From the NCBI GenBank assembly GCA_027483385.1, contig JAIXUT010000138.1, positions 1 to 36,280 on the forward strand: 36,280 bases of DNA. The letters run 5' to 3'. Numbering within the stretch: the first letter of the stretch is position 1; every line of letters starts with the position of its first letter. Source of the DNA: Alphaproteobacteria bacterium. GTDB lineage: Bacteria; Pseudomonadota; Alphaproteobacteria; UBA2136; UBA6156. The position numbers and the translations under genes are program-made. Under the pieces are notes generated by a model. It did not search any database and was not told the origin of the DNA. It worked only from the letters and a program-made list of their open reading frames with translations. Positions 23,294 to 31,231 of this stretch are shown piece by piece.

Positions 23294-24850
23294 ATGCTGC
23301 TTTCTAGCCTCATCCTCCTTCCCATTACCACCGCGCTGCTGGTGCTGTTGGCGCCGCGGGGTTTAGCCAAACAGCTGGCGTTGTTGGGTGCTTTGGGCAC
23401 CTTGGCGCTGTGCGGGCCACTTTACATGGGCTTTCACCCCAACACAGCGGGGCTGCAATTTACCGAAAGCTACAGCTGGCTGCCTAGTTTGGGGGTAAAC
23501 TTTACTTTAGGGATTGATGGCATCGCGCTGGCGTTGCTGCTGCTGAACAACCTGCTCACGCCCTTGGTGGTGCTAGCCAGCTGGAAAGAGGCCCGCAACA
23601 CCCCCGCATTCATGGCTTGCTTGCTGGGCTTGGCGGGGTTGGTCAACGGCGTTTTTGCCGCCACCGACTTTATTCTGTTCTATGTGTTTTTTGAAGCGAG
23701 CCTGATTCCGCTGTATCTGCTGATTGGCTTATGGGGCGGCAAGGAGAGGGTTTATGCCGCGCTGAAGTTTTTCCTTTATACCTTCGCGGGCAGTGTGCTG
23801 ATGCTGGTGGCGGGCTTGTACTTGGGCACGCAGGCGGGGACGTTCGATTTCACCCAGTGGGGCCCTACGGCGCAGGCCTTGCCGCTGGGCATGCAGGTGG
23901 TGTTGTTTTTGGCATTCTTGGCGGCGTTTGCCGTCAAAATCCCGATGTGGCCGGTGCACACCTGGCTGCCCGATGCCCACGTGCAGGCGCCCACCGCAGG
24001 GAGCGTGATTCTGGCCGGTGTGCTGCTGAAGCTTGGCGCCTACGGGCTGCTACGTTTTAACCTGCCACTGTTCCCGGAGGCTGTGACGCTGCTCGCGCCA
24101 TATTTAATGTGGGCGGGGGCGATTGCGGTGGTGTACGCGGCCTTGGTGGCGTGGGTGCAGACCGATGTCAAAAAGCTGATTGCCTACAGTTCGGTGTCGC
24201 ACATGGGGCTGGTCACGATGGGGCTGTTTTCGGATACAGAAACGGGCCTGCACGGGGCGCTGTTAATTATGGTGAACCACGGGATTGTGAGTGCAGGGTT
24301 GTTTTTGGTGATTGGCATCATGTACGAGCGGCTGCATACGCGGGAGATGAAAAACCTGGGCGGCCTCGCGGCCTTGATGCCTGGCTACGCCTTTGCGTTG
24401 GTGGTGCTGATGCTGGCGGCAGTGGCGTTGCCCGGCACCAACGGCTTTGTGGGCGAGTTTTTGGGGCTGGCAGGCAGTTTTGCTGCGGCGCCGTGGGCCA
24501 CGGCTTTGGCCACCACGGGCGTGGTGTTTGGTGCCGTTTACATGCTGGTGTTCACGCGCAGCCTGTTGTTTCAGGCGCCCAGCCGCTTTGTGATGGAACA
24601 CAAGGCCGCCTGCACCGATATGAATCCGCGCGAATGGCTGGTACTGCTGCCACTGCTGCTCTTCATTCCCTTGCTTGGCATCAAGCCGCATTTGGCCATG
24701 GATTTATGGCGTGCACCCGTGGCGGCCTTGCTCGTTCAGCCCGTGGCTGCGCCTGAAGCCCCGGCGGGACTTGAAATAGGGGCGGGTACACCTATCAATC
24801 ATCAAAGCGTTTCTGCATCAACCCCCACAGTCAGCCCCACCCAGCCATGA
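23294..24850 (+). CDS. nuoM: NADH-quinone oxidoreductase subunit M
   Basis: ND4-like antiporter-type subunit. About 14 helices. Diagnostic sequence: LTPLVVLASWKEARNTPAFM, FYVFFEASLIPLYLLIGLWG (with the key Glu), PVHTWLPDAHVQAPTAGSVI, LAGVLLKLGAYGLLRF, WVQTDVKKLIAYSSVSHMGL and GTNGFVGEFLGLAG. Length 518 includes a C-terminal tail of about 40 Pro/Ala/Thr/Ser-rich residues (from about 478) beyond the last helix, longer than usual. The stop overlaps nuoN by four bases (ATGA). Confidence 0.96.
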   Translation: MLLSSLILLPITTALLVLLAPRGLAKQLALLGALGTLALCGPLYMGFHPNTAGLQFTESYSWLPSLGVNFTLGIDGIALALLLLNNLLTPLVVLASWKEARNTPAFMACLLGLAGLVNGVFAATDFILFYVFFEASLIPLYLLIGLWGGKERVYAALKFFLYTFAGSVLMLVAGLYLGTQAGTFDFTQWGPTAQALPLGMQVVLFLAFLAAFAVKIPMWPVHTWLPDAHVQAPTAGSVILAGVLLKLGAYGLLRFNLPLFPEAVTLLAPYLMWAGAIAVVYAALVAWVQTDVKKLIAYSSVSHMGLVTMGLFSDTETGLHGALLIMVNHGIVSAGLFLVIGIMYERLHTREMKNLGGLAALMPGYAFALVVLMLAAVALPGTNGFVGEFLGLAGSFAAAPWATALATTGVVFGAVYMLVFTRSLLFQAPSRFVMEHKAACTDMNPREWLVLLPLLLFIPLLGIKPHLAMDLWRAPVAALLVQPVAAPEAPAGLEIGAGTPINHQSVSASTPTVSPTQP

Positions 24851-26307
24851 ACCTTGCCCCGATGATTCCTGCCGCGCTCGACCCTGCCATTTTACTCGCG
24901 CTTGGCGCGCTGGCTACGCTGATGGTGGGTAGCTTTACCCGGCAGGCGTGGGTGGCGTTTTTGTTGGCGAGCCAGATTTTGTTGGCGGCGGGCATGATGT
25001 TGTTGCTCACGCCCGCCACCGGTGGCGTGGCCTTCGAAGTCGGGCCGCTGCTGCTGGCGTTCAGCCCGTTTAGCAACACGGCTGCTGTGCTTTTAATAGG
25101 GTTAAGCCTGCTGGTGTTGCCGTTGCTGTGGCATGGGTTTACGCCTGAACGCCGCCGCCCCGAGTTGGCGGTGTTGCTGCTGCTCGCCACCACCGGTGCC
25201 GTGTTGCTGCCTGCGGCCAACCATTTGCTGGCCTTTTATGTGGCGCTGGAACTGCTCAGTTTCCCGCTTTATATTTTATGCGCCTGGAACCGCGACGACG
25301 CCAAGAGCAGCGAAGCGGGGCTGAAGTATTTTGTGCTGGGCAGCCTGGCCTCGGGCTTAATGCTGTTTGGCATGAGCCTGTTGTATGCCGCCACGGGTGC
25401 TTTAGATTTTTCCACGCTCGCAACCTTGGCGCAACCCACGCCGCTGTTCTTGGTGGGGATGGCCCTGATGCTGAGCGGCGTGGCGTTTAAGCTTAGCCTC
25501 GTGCCGTTTCATTTCTATACCCCCGATGTGTATGAAGGCGCACCCACGCCCGTGACGGCACTGTTGGCGGCCTTGCCCAAGCTGGCGGTGGCGGCGCTGC
25601 TGGTACGCTTGCTGGTGGGCCCGTTGCATGGCCCCGCCACATTGGTGGCCGGGCAGGGGTTGGCGGTGCTGGCGGCGGCCAGTATGGTGGTGGGGGCCAC
25701 GCTGGCGATTGTGCAGGGGAACCTTAAACGCTTGCTGGCTTTTTCAACCATCGCCAACGTGGGGTTTGCCGTGGTGCCGCTGGTGGCTCTGGCAGGGCTG
25801 CCGCACGATGCCAACCATTTAGGCCTGATTGCCGCCACCAGCAGCGGCGCGATGTTTTACTTGGTGGTGTACGGGGTTACTTCAATTGGCCTGTTTGCCG
25901 CCTTGCAATACGGTGGTTTTGGGCAGGTGAATGATTTAAAAGGTTTGGCCAAGCGCCAGCCGATGCTGGCGACCGCATTGGGGGTGCTGTTGTTTAGCCT
26001 GGCGGGGATTCCTCCACTGGCGGGCTTTATGGGTAAGCTGCTGGCGTTTACCCCGGCGGTGCAGGCAGGCTGGGGGCTGCTGGTGCTGCTGGGCGTGGTG
26101 ATGAGCGTGGTGGCCAGTGCGTACAGCCTGTGGCTGGTGAAGGTGATGGTGTTTGATGAGGAACGAGGAACGAGGAACCAGGAACGAGGTCAACAGAATT
26201 ACCTAGGCTGGCTGGTGGGGTTTTGTGCTTTGCTGGTGGTGGTGCTTGGGCTGTTTCCAGCCCCGCTACATACCTTGCTGCTGGCGGCTGGGACGGCGAT
26301 TTACTAG
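24847..26307 (+). CDS. nuoN: NADH-quinone oxidoreductase subunit N with in-frame repeat
   Basis: ND2-like antiporter-type subunit of 486 residues. Signatures: LAFYVALELLSFPLYILCAW, AGLKYFVLGSLASGLMLFG, VPFHFYTPDVYEGAPTPVTA, GNLKRLLAFSTIANVGFA and LAGIPPLAGFMGKLLAF. Before the last helix the loop after VKVMVFDE contains ERGTRNQERGQQN, encoded by a run of GAGGAAC-type heptads (26158-26191) instead of the usual loop. The repeat lies in a cytoplasmic or surface loop and keeps frame. birA begins three bases after the stop. Confidence 0.95.
   Translation: MNLAPMIPAALDPAILLALGALATLMVGSFTRQAWVAFLLASQILLAAGMMLLLTPATGGVAFEVGPLLLAFSPFSNTAAVLLIGLSLLVLPLLWHGFTPERRRPELAVLLLLATTGAVLLPAANHLLAFYVALELLSFPLYILCAWNRDDAKSSEAGLKYFVLGSLASGLMLFGMSLLYAATGALDFSTLATLAQPTPLFLVGMALMLSGVAFKLSLVPFHFYTPDVYEGAPTPVTALLAALPKLAVAALLVRLLVGPLHGPATLVAGQGLAVLAAASMVVGATLAIVQGNLKRLLAFSTIANVGFAVVPLVALAGLPHDANHLGLIAATSSGAMFYLVVYGVTSIGLFAALQYGGFGQVNDLKGLAKRQPMLATALGVLLFSLAGIPPLAGFMGKLLAFTPAVQAGWGLLVLLGVVMSVVASAYSLWLVKVMVFDEERGTRNQERGQQNYLGWLVGFCALLVVVLGLFPAPLHTLLLAAGTAIY
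26158..26191 (+). repeat. GAGGAAC heptad run inside nuoN
   Basis: GAGGAAC at 26158-26164, 26165-26171 and 26172-26178, CAGGAAC at 26179-26185, then GAGGTC. It encodes EERGTRNQERGQ in nuoN. A degenerate copy of the same heptad lies at 5842-5870 after fabG, so this is a dispersed repeat rather than local slippage only. Confidence 0.7.
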
Positions 26308-26310
26308 CCC

Positions 26311-27060
26311 ATGCAGCTGCTGCATCTGGCGGAAACGGACTCGACCATGGCCGAAGCCCGCAAGCTGCTAGCGGCGGGCGATACCGAAACCCAGGCCGTG
26401 CTGGCCGACCGTCAAACCGCAGGCCGTGGGCGCTTGGGGCGCACGTGGCACACCTTTGGCGCGCCGCACAGCATGGCGTGTACGTACATTGTGCGACAGC
26501 CTTGTGCGCATTTGCCACTTTTGGCTAGCTTGGCGGTTTTAGAGGGGGTGCGCACCTCAACAGCGGGCACAAACTCCCTAAATCTGTCCATCAAATGGCC
26601 AAACGATATTTTACTGAGCGGCCAAAAGGTGGCAGGGATTTTGTGCGAAGGCCTTGCCCCCGACTGTTTTTTGGTGGGGGTGGGCCTCAATATTTCAGCG
26701 CCGCCCGAATTACCCGCAGACTTCCCCGGTACCTTTTTGGGCAGCCCGCAAAGTCCTGAAAATTTTGCCAAAAACATCGGGGCTTGCCTTTTTAACCATT
26801 TAGCCCTATACAGCACGCAAGGTTGGGCCGCGTTCCAGAATAACTACGCCCACGCCTGCAGTACCTTTGGCCAAGTTATTACCTGGCGCCAGGGTGCAGG
26901 AGACCAAGAATTTAAAGAAGCTGAACTTACTGGGCTCGCCCGTGGCCTAAACCAACAGGGGCACCTTGAACTGGTGAGAAATGACGGCACAGTGCACGTG
27001 ATTTCGAGCGGTGAGATTGTCGCCCAAGGCACATTTCCGCTGCGTCCACCGCAAACCTAA
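26311..27060 (+). CDS. birA: biotin-[acetyl-CoA-carboxylase] ligase, catalytic domain only
   Basis: Activates biotin to biotinyl-AMP and attaches it to the acetyl-CoA carboxylase carrier protein. Visible motifs: ETDSTMAEARKLL, the biotin loop TAGRGRLGRTW (about residues 36-46), SIKWPNDILLSGQKVAGILC (catalytic KWPND), FLVGVGLNIS and the C-terminal SH3-like domain with GEIVAQG. At 249 residues it lacks the N-terminal helix-turn-helix, so it is not a DNA-binding repressor, unlike E. coli BirA. It follows nuoN by three bases, an arrangement seen in Alphaproteobacteria, and is probably transcribed with nuo. Confidence 0.93.
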   Translation: MQLLHLAETDSTMAEARKLLAAGDTETQAVLADRQTAGRGRLGRTWHTFGAPHSMACTYIVRQPCAHLPLLASLAVLEGVRTSTAGTNSLNLSIKWPNDILLSGQKVAGILCEGLAPDCFLVGVGLNISAPPELPADFPGTFLGSPQSPENFAKNIGACLFNHLALYSTQGWAAFQNNYAHACSTFGQVITWRQGAGDQEFKEAELTGLARGLNQQGHLELVRNDGTVHVISSGEIVAQGTFPLRPPQT

Positions 27061-27090
27061 GCACTGAAAGCGGTTGCCACCGCCGAGACG

Positions 27091-27109
27091 GGCAGTAAGA
27101 GCCCGTTGC
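27091..27109 (+). promoter_or_regulatory. hairpin between birA and rnj
   Basis: ACGGGC and GCCCGT are inverted, separated by a short loop (AGTAAGA), in the 76-base gap between birA and rnj. No T-run follows, so it is not a normal terminator. It could mark an mRNA processing site or nothing. Confidence 0.25.
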
Positions 27110-27136
27110 CGCTGGCAGAGAGAAAAGTGTAAACAG

Positions 27137-28822
27137 ATGACGAAACTTAAGCAACTCAGCGCCCTGGCCTTGGGCGGTGTTGGGCATATTGGCACCAACA
27201 TGATGGTGTACGAATGCAATGGCGATTTAATTGTGGTGGATGCTGGCGTCAGCTTCCCCGACGAATTTACCCCAGGCGTAGACGTGATTATCCCCGACAC
27301 CAAATTTTTGCGCGAACATGCCAAACAGATTAAAGCCGTGTTCATTACCCACGCCCACGAAGACCACATTGGCGCGATTGGCTATTGCTGGGATGACTTT
27401 GGCGGCGCACCGGTGTACGCCAGCCCCCTGGCCGCCATGGTGGTTCAAGGCAAACTGCAAGAGCTTGGGATTAAGCCTACGCAAGGTCAGTTGGTCGTGA
27501 CCCAAGTGCGCGAGCAATACACCGCTGGCGCCTTTACGGTGGAATATGTGCCGGTTAGCCACTCGGTGCCCGAAAGCTTTGCGCTGGCGATTAAAACCCC
27601 CCACGGCACGATTGTGCACACGGGTGATTACAAGTTTGATGACGCCGCCCCCTACGGCCAGAAAACCGACGAAGCCCGGTTTGCCGAACTTGGCAAAGAG
27701 GGTGTCCTGGTGGCCTTTGGCGACAGCACGAACATTAATAAAATGGATGACAGCGGCAGCGAAGGCCCCGTGCTTGAACACCTGCAAAAACTGATTGATA
27801 CCACCGAAGGCCGCCTGGTCTTTGCCGCCTTTGCCAGCCACTTTGGCCGCAGCTTTGCGGTGGCCGCCTATGCCGCCAGCAAGGGGCGTAAGGTTTGCTT
27901 TTTGGGCCGCACGATCAACAAATTTATGGCCTGCGCCAAGCAACTGGGCTACTGGCCCGCAAGCCTGCAAAACATGATTGTCGACGCCGAGGAAGTGAGC
28001 GGCTTGCCCGATGGCAAGGTGTTCATTTTCGCCAGCGGCACGCAAGGCGAAGGCGGCAGCAGCCTGACCCGTTTAAGCCAAGGCGCCGATGTGCGCGGGA
28101 TTAAGTTAAAGGCTGGTGATACCGTGATTATGAGCAGCCGGATGATTCCGGGCAACGAGCGCGGGATTTTGAACGTGATTAATGGCCTGGCGATGCTGGA
28201 CGTGAACGTGATTTCCGAGCTCAACGACCATGGTATTCACGTGTCAGGCCACGGCAGCCGCGAAGAAATTGGCAAAATGTATCGCCTGTTGAAGCCGCGT
28301 TACGTAGTACCGGTGCACGGTGAACCACTTCACCTACGGGCCCATGAAGTTTATGCCAAGGAACAGGGCTATACCCCGTTGCGCTTGAAGCCCGGCCATA
28401 AGCTCATTCTGGCGGGGGAAGGCGTTGACGCCGCCCACAGCAGCAGCGCCGTGCACCCCCACGGGTTCAACTACATTGATGGACTGAATATTCTGGATAA
28501 CGACCCATTGATTTTGCGCGAGCGCAAAGCCATTGGCCACCAAGGCCTGGTGGCGGCCGCTTTGCCGCTGCGGAAAAACGGCCAGATTGCCGGGACAATC
28601 AGCCTTTCCACGCGCGGGTTAATCGATGAAGTGAAGCAGCAAAAGCTGTTGCAACTGGCACGTAATAAAGCCATGCAGACGCTGGAAACCATCTTCCCCG
28701 ACCGCCGCATCGATAACAAACAGCAAGCCGCCGAAGCGATTACCAAGGCGCTGCGCCACACCTTTAAAATGGAACGCGGCAAGACGCCGACCATTGTGGT
28801 GAACTGGGTGGATGTGCAGTAA
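27137..28822 (+). CDS. rnj: ribonuclease J
   Basis: Metallo-beta-lactamase/beta-CASP nuclease that processes and degrades mRNA with 5'-exo and endo activity. The 561-residue product has the zinc motif FITHAHEDHIGAIGY (about residues 72-86), VEYVPVSHSVPESFAL, IVHTGDYKFDDA (with His and Asp ligands), FGDSTNINK, the beta-CASP region FAAFASHFGRSFAVA, SGTQGEGGSSL and GHGSREEI, and VPVHGEPLHLRAHEVYA. The start at 27137 (MTKLKQLSALALGG) is preferred; the frame is open 21 codons upstream but that part is not family-like. The operon with nuo and birA is typical of Alphaproteobacteria. RNase E/G is also present (35356). Confidence 0.94.
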   Translation: MTKLKQLSALALGGVGHIGTNMMVYECNGDLIVVDAGVSFPDEFTPGVDVIIPDTKFLREHAKQIKAVFITHAHEDHIGAIGYCWDDFGGAPVYASPLAAMVVQGKLQELGIKPTQGQLVVTQVREQYTAGAFTVEYVPVSHSVPESFALAIKTPHGTIVHTGDYKFDDAAPYGQKTDEARFAELGKEGVLVAFGDSTNINKMDDSGSEGPVLEHLQKLIDTTEGRLVFAAFASHFGRSFAVAAYAASKGRKVCFLGRTINKFMACAKQLGYWPASLQNMIVDAEEVSGLPDGKVFIFASGTQGEGGSSLTRLSQGADVRGIKLKAGDTVIMSSRMIPGNERGILNVINGLAMLDVNVISELNDHGIHVSGHGSREEIGKMYRLLKPRYVVPVHGEPLHLRAHEVYAKEQGYTPLRLKPGHKLILAGEGVDAAHSSSAVHPHGFNYIDGLNILDNDPLILRERKAIGHQGLVAAALPLRKNGQIAGTISLSTRGLIDEVKQQKLLQLARNKAMQTLETIFPDRRIDNKQQAAEAITKALRHTFKMERGKTPTIVVNWVDVQ

Positions 28823-28870
28823 ATTCTGGCCGCCGAGTCACCAAACGAAACCCAAATAAGGAACCCCCCG

Positions 28871-30190
28871 ATGACACTGCCCCGCAATCTTACAATGATT
28901 GGGACTGGCTACGTGGGGCTGGTCTCGGGGGCGTGCTTTGCCGAAAAGGGGTTTTACGTCACGTGCGTGGATCTCGATACCCCCAAGTTTCGGGCCCTGA
29001 CAGAGTCGGGGATTATCCCGATTCATGAGCCAGGCTTGGAAGAACTGGTGAAGCGCAATGTGGCGGCGGGGCGGCTTAAGTTTACCACCAACTACGCCGA
29101 GGCAATTCCTGAAGCCGATGCGGTGTTTATTGCGGTCGGTACGCCGCAGGATGAAGATGGCAGCGCCGACCTTTCCCACGTGGCCGCCGCCGCCAAGCAA
29201 ATTGCGCCTTACCTGAGCGGCTACACGCTGGTTGTTAATAAAAGTACCGTGCCGGTTGGCACCAGTGCAATGGTAACCAATGTCATCGGTGCCACCAATC
29301 CTGATGCCCAGTTCGATGTGGCCAGCAACCCCGAGTTTTTGCGCGAAGGCGAAGCGATTGAAGATTTCATGGAGCCTGACCGGATTGTGGTGGGGGTCGA
29401 ATCGGAGCGCGCCCGCGCCATGGCTGAAGGCTTGTACAAACCCTTCACCGATGAAGGTTACCCGCTGTTTGTTACCAATCGCGCGAGCTCGGAACTCATC
29501 AAGTACGCCGCCAATGCCTTTTTAGCGACCAAAATTACCTTTATCAACGAGCTGATTGCATTATGCGAAGCTACGGGCGCCGATGTGCTGGCCGTGAGCA
29601 AAGGTATGGGTATGGATGCCCGCATTGCGCCCCGCTTTTTAAACCCAGGCCCAGGCTATGGCGGCAGCTGTTTCCCCAAAGATACCAATGCTTTGGCCAA
29701 AACGGCGCGCGATAACGGCGTACGCTTGCGCTTGGTGGAGGAAACCATTGCCACCAACGACGCGATTAAAAAATCGATGGTCGGGAAAATTGAAGCCGCC
29801 ATGGGGGGCAATGTGGCGGGGAAAACGATTGGCGTGCTCGGGCTGGCCTTTAAAGCCAATACCGATGACATGCGCGATGCCTCGGCCCTGACAATTTTGC
29901 CTGCATTGGTTCAGAAAGGTGCCAAAATTCAGGCCTTCGACCCTGCCGCCATGCCCCGCGCCAAGCAGCTGATGCCGAGCCTGACCTATGCCGACACTGC
30001 ACTGGCGGCCCTGCAAGGCGCCGATGCGGCTGTTATCTTAACCGAGTGGAACGAATTCCGTACCCTGGATTTAACCAAAGTTAAAGCCAATATGAACGGC
30101 AATATATTGATTGATTTGAGAAATCTTCTTTCGGTGGCCAGCGCCAATGCCGAAGGGTTCCGCTACGTGGCCTTAGGTCGAGTGCAGTAA
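28871..30190 (+). CDS. ugd: UDP-glucose 6-dehydrogenase
   Basis: Oxidises UDP-glucose to UDP-glucuronate with two NAD+, feeding exopolysaccharide or lipid A sugar synthesis. The 439-residue protein has the Rossmann motif MIGTGYVGLVSGACFAE (N-terminus), VGTPQDEDGSADLS, VNKSTVPVGT, NPEFLREGEAIEDFMEPDRI and the catalytic Cys in GYGGSCFPKDTNALAK (about residues 259-274), then GLAFKANTDDMRDA in the C-terminal domain. The start follows AAGGAA. The gene is 48 bases after rnj and may be co-transcribed. It is the closest functional link to the Wzz-like gene at 1409-2962. Confidence 0.95.
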   Translation: MTLPRNLTMIGTGYVGLVSGACFAEKGFYVTCVDLDTPKFRALTESGIIPIHEPGLEELVKRNVAAGRLKFTTNYAEAIPEADAVFIAVGTPQDEDGSADLSHVAAAAKQIAPYLSGYTLVVNKSTVPVGTSAMVTNVIGATNPDAQFDVASNPEFLREGEAIEDFMEPDRIVVGVESERARAMAEGLYKPFTDEGYPLFVTNRASSELIKYAANAFLATKITFINELIALCEATGADVLAVSKGMGMDARIAPRFLNPGPGYGGSCFPKDTNALAKTARDNGVRLRLVEETIATNDAIKKSMVGKIEAAMGGNVAGKTIGVLGLAFKANTDDMRDASALTILPALVQKGAKIQAFDPAAMPRAKQLMPSLTYADTALAALQGADAAVILTEWNEFRTLDLTKVKANMNGNILIDLRNLLSVASANAEGFRYVALGRVQ

Positions 30191-30201
30191 CCAACTATAA
30201 C

Positions 30202-30221
30202 AACGGGCCTAGCCCGTTTTT
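30202..30221 (+). terminator. rho-independent terminator after ugd
   Basis: AACGGGC (30202-30208), loop CTA, GCCCGTT (30212-30218), then T's to 30221. It is followed within three bases by a TTGACA promoter box. Confidence 0.85.
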
Positions 30222-30223
30222 AA

Positions 30224-30252
30224 TTGACATTCTCATAAAGTATACATATATA
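30224..30252 (+). promoter_or_regulatory. promoter of the 226-aa gene
   Basis: A perfect TTGACA (30224-30229), 17-base spacer and TATATA (30247-30252). It lies directly after the ugd terminator T-run. Transcription would start near 30260 and give a leader of about 180 nt. Confidence 0.68.
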
Positions 30253-30366
30253 GAATTTGCGGAAAGGCGAATCCCCGCGTTCCGTTTCCAGAAGCCGCGC
30301 CTATGTTCAAGCAGCCACCTCCGGGTGCCGTTGAGCCAAGCGTTAAGCTTCTCCCTCTCGTCATAT

Positions 30367-30410
30367 GGTTTTTTCTAAGCCAGCACTCTGCGGAGTCCGT
30401 TAGAAAAACC
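30367..30410 (+). promoter_or_regulatory. long leader hairpin upstream of the 226-aa gene
   Basis: GGTTTTTTCTAA (30367-30378) pairs with TTAGAAAAACC (30400-30410) with one bulge. An inner ACTC (30385-30388) pairs with GAGT (30393-30396). The structure is about 30 bases before the start codon. It may shield the ribosome binding region or be a transcript-stability element. Confidence 0.45.
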
Positions 30411-30440
30411 AAAGTATATGACTATGAAGGAGTGACTAGC

Positions 30441-31121
30441 ATGGCACAAAAACTTAAAGCCCCTGCACGCAACCGTGTGCCGACGGGGGTAACTGCCAAG
30501 GTGCTTGGCCCCAAGCATCCCAACGACTTCGTCCCGGTGGAACACCTCCGGGTTGAAGAGGGGCCAGAGGGCGCCAAGAAGGAGAAGGTCTATACCCGGG
30601 TCAATCTCAAAGACTCGGGCACCTTCATCCTGTTTGGCCTTTCAAAAGAAACTGGCCGTTATGCCGTCTTGGTGCGGGATGAATTCAAGTTCATTCCGGG
30701 CCGGGATATCACGACGGCTACGGGCAGTGGCTATACCGACCGCGCGGACAAGGGGCAACCCACGGCTGCAGGTGCCCGCAAGGCCGAACGCGAAAGCGGG
30801 CTCTCCTGGGACACTCTCAAGGTGGTTCAGGAGTTCGACTTCACTGGCGGCGTGGGTGCTTACGCCTACCCACAGAATATCGTGGGGCGGCACTTCTATA
30901 CTGGAGCTCTGGTGGAAGAGTTCCCGCTGCAGAAGGAATCCCGTGGTGGGTGGCTTTTGGACCTGTTTCCCTCGCGGGAGACAGTGGCCGATGCCGACGC
31001 CCTGGCCGAGTACCGCGCCCGTAGCCAGGAGCATGAAGTGCTGCTGGTGGCGATGCTGTTCGCCCGCACCTACCTGCTCGGCGAGGGGTTGTGCAACAAA
31101 TACGGCGAGCCGACGGTGTAA
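30441..31121 (+). CDS. hypothetical protein with degenerate Nudix-like segment, 226 aa
   Basis: I do not recognise it with confidence. A lysine-rich N-terminus (MAQKLKAPARNRVP) precedes a beta-rich region (TFILFGLSKETGRYAVLVRD) and then GARKAERESGLSW (about residues 111-123), which recalls a Nudix helix (A-x-RE-x-x-EE-x-GL) without the paired catalytic glutamates. After that come RHFYTGALVEEF and a C-terminal helix. If Nudix-derived, it is probably not catalytic. The start at 30441 is set by GAAGGAG; an in-frame ATG at 30303 would add a Pro-rich stretch and run through the leader hairpin. It is a single-gene unit with its own promoter and terminator. Confidence 0.65.
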   Translation: MAQKLKAPARNRVPTGVTAKVLGPKHPNDFVPVEHLRVEEGPEGAKKEKVYTRVNLKDSGTFILFGLSKETGRYAVLVRDEFKFIPGRDITTATGSGYTDRADKGQPTAAGARKAERESGLSWDTLKVVQEFDFTGGVGAYAYPQNIVGRHFYTGALVEEFPLQKESRGGWLLDLFPSRETVADADALAEYRARSQEHEVLLVAMLFARTYLLGEGLCNKYGEPTV

Positions 31122-31145
31122 CCCACCCTCTGCAAGCCGCAATTC

Positions 31146-31178
31146 ATCCCCGCCGGGCAACTGGCGGGGATTTTTTTT
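31146..31178 (+). terminator. rho-independent terminator after the 226-aa gene
   Basis: ATCCCCGCC (31146-31154) pairs with GGCGGGGAT (31163-31171), followed by T's to 31178. Its loop and stem are nearly identical to the hairpin at 32017-32040. Confidence 0.93.
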
Positions 31179-31206
31179 GACACGTTGGCTGCAGGAATGG
31201 TATACT
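31177..31206 (+). promoter_or_regulatory. promoter of the EEP-family gene, overlapping the terminator T-run
   Basis: TTGACA (31177-31182), an 18-base spacer and TATACT (31201-31206). The first two T's of the -35 box are the end of the preceding terminator's T-run. Confidence 0.78.
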
Positions 31207-31231
31207 TTCGCAAAATCACAAGGAGAGACCC

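Noticed and set aside
26158-26191. CRISPR-like array
   Set aside because: The repeats are seven bases, directly adjacent, without spacers, and within a coding frame.
27061-27136. Terminator between birA and rnj
   Set aside because: The hairpin has no following T-run, so read-through into rnj is more likely.
27227-28045. 272-codon open frame on the minus strand across rnj
   Set aside because: A shadow of the GC-rich RNase J gene. The sense strand has all catalytic motifs.
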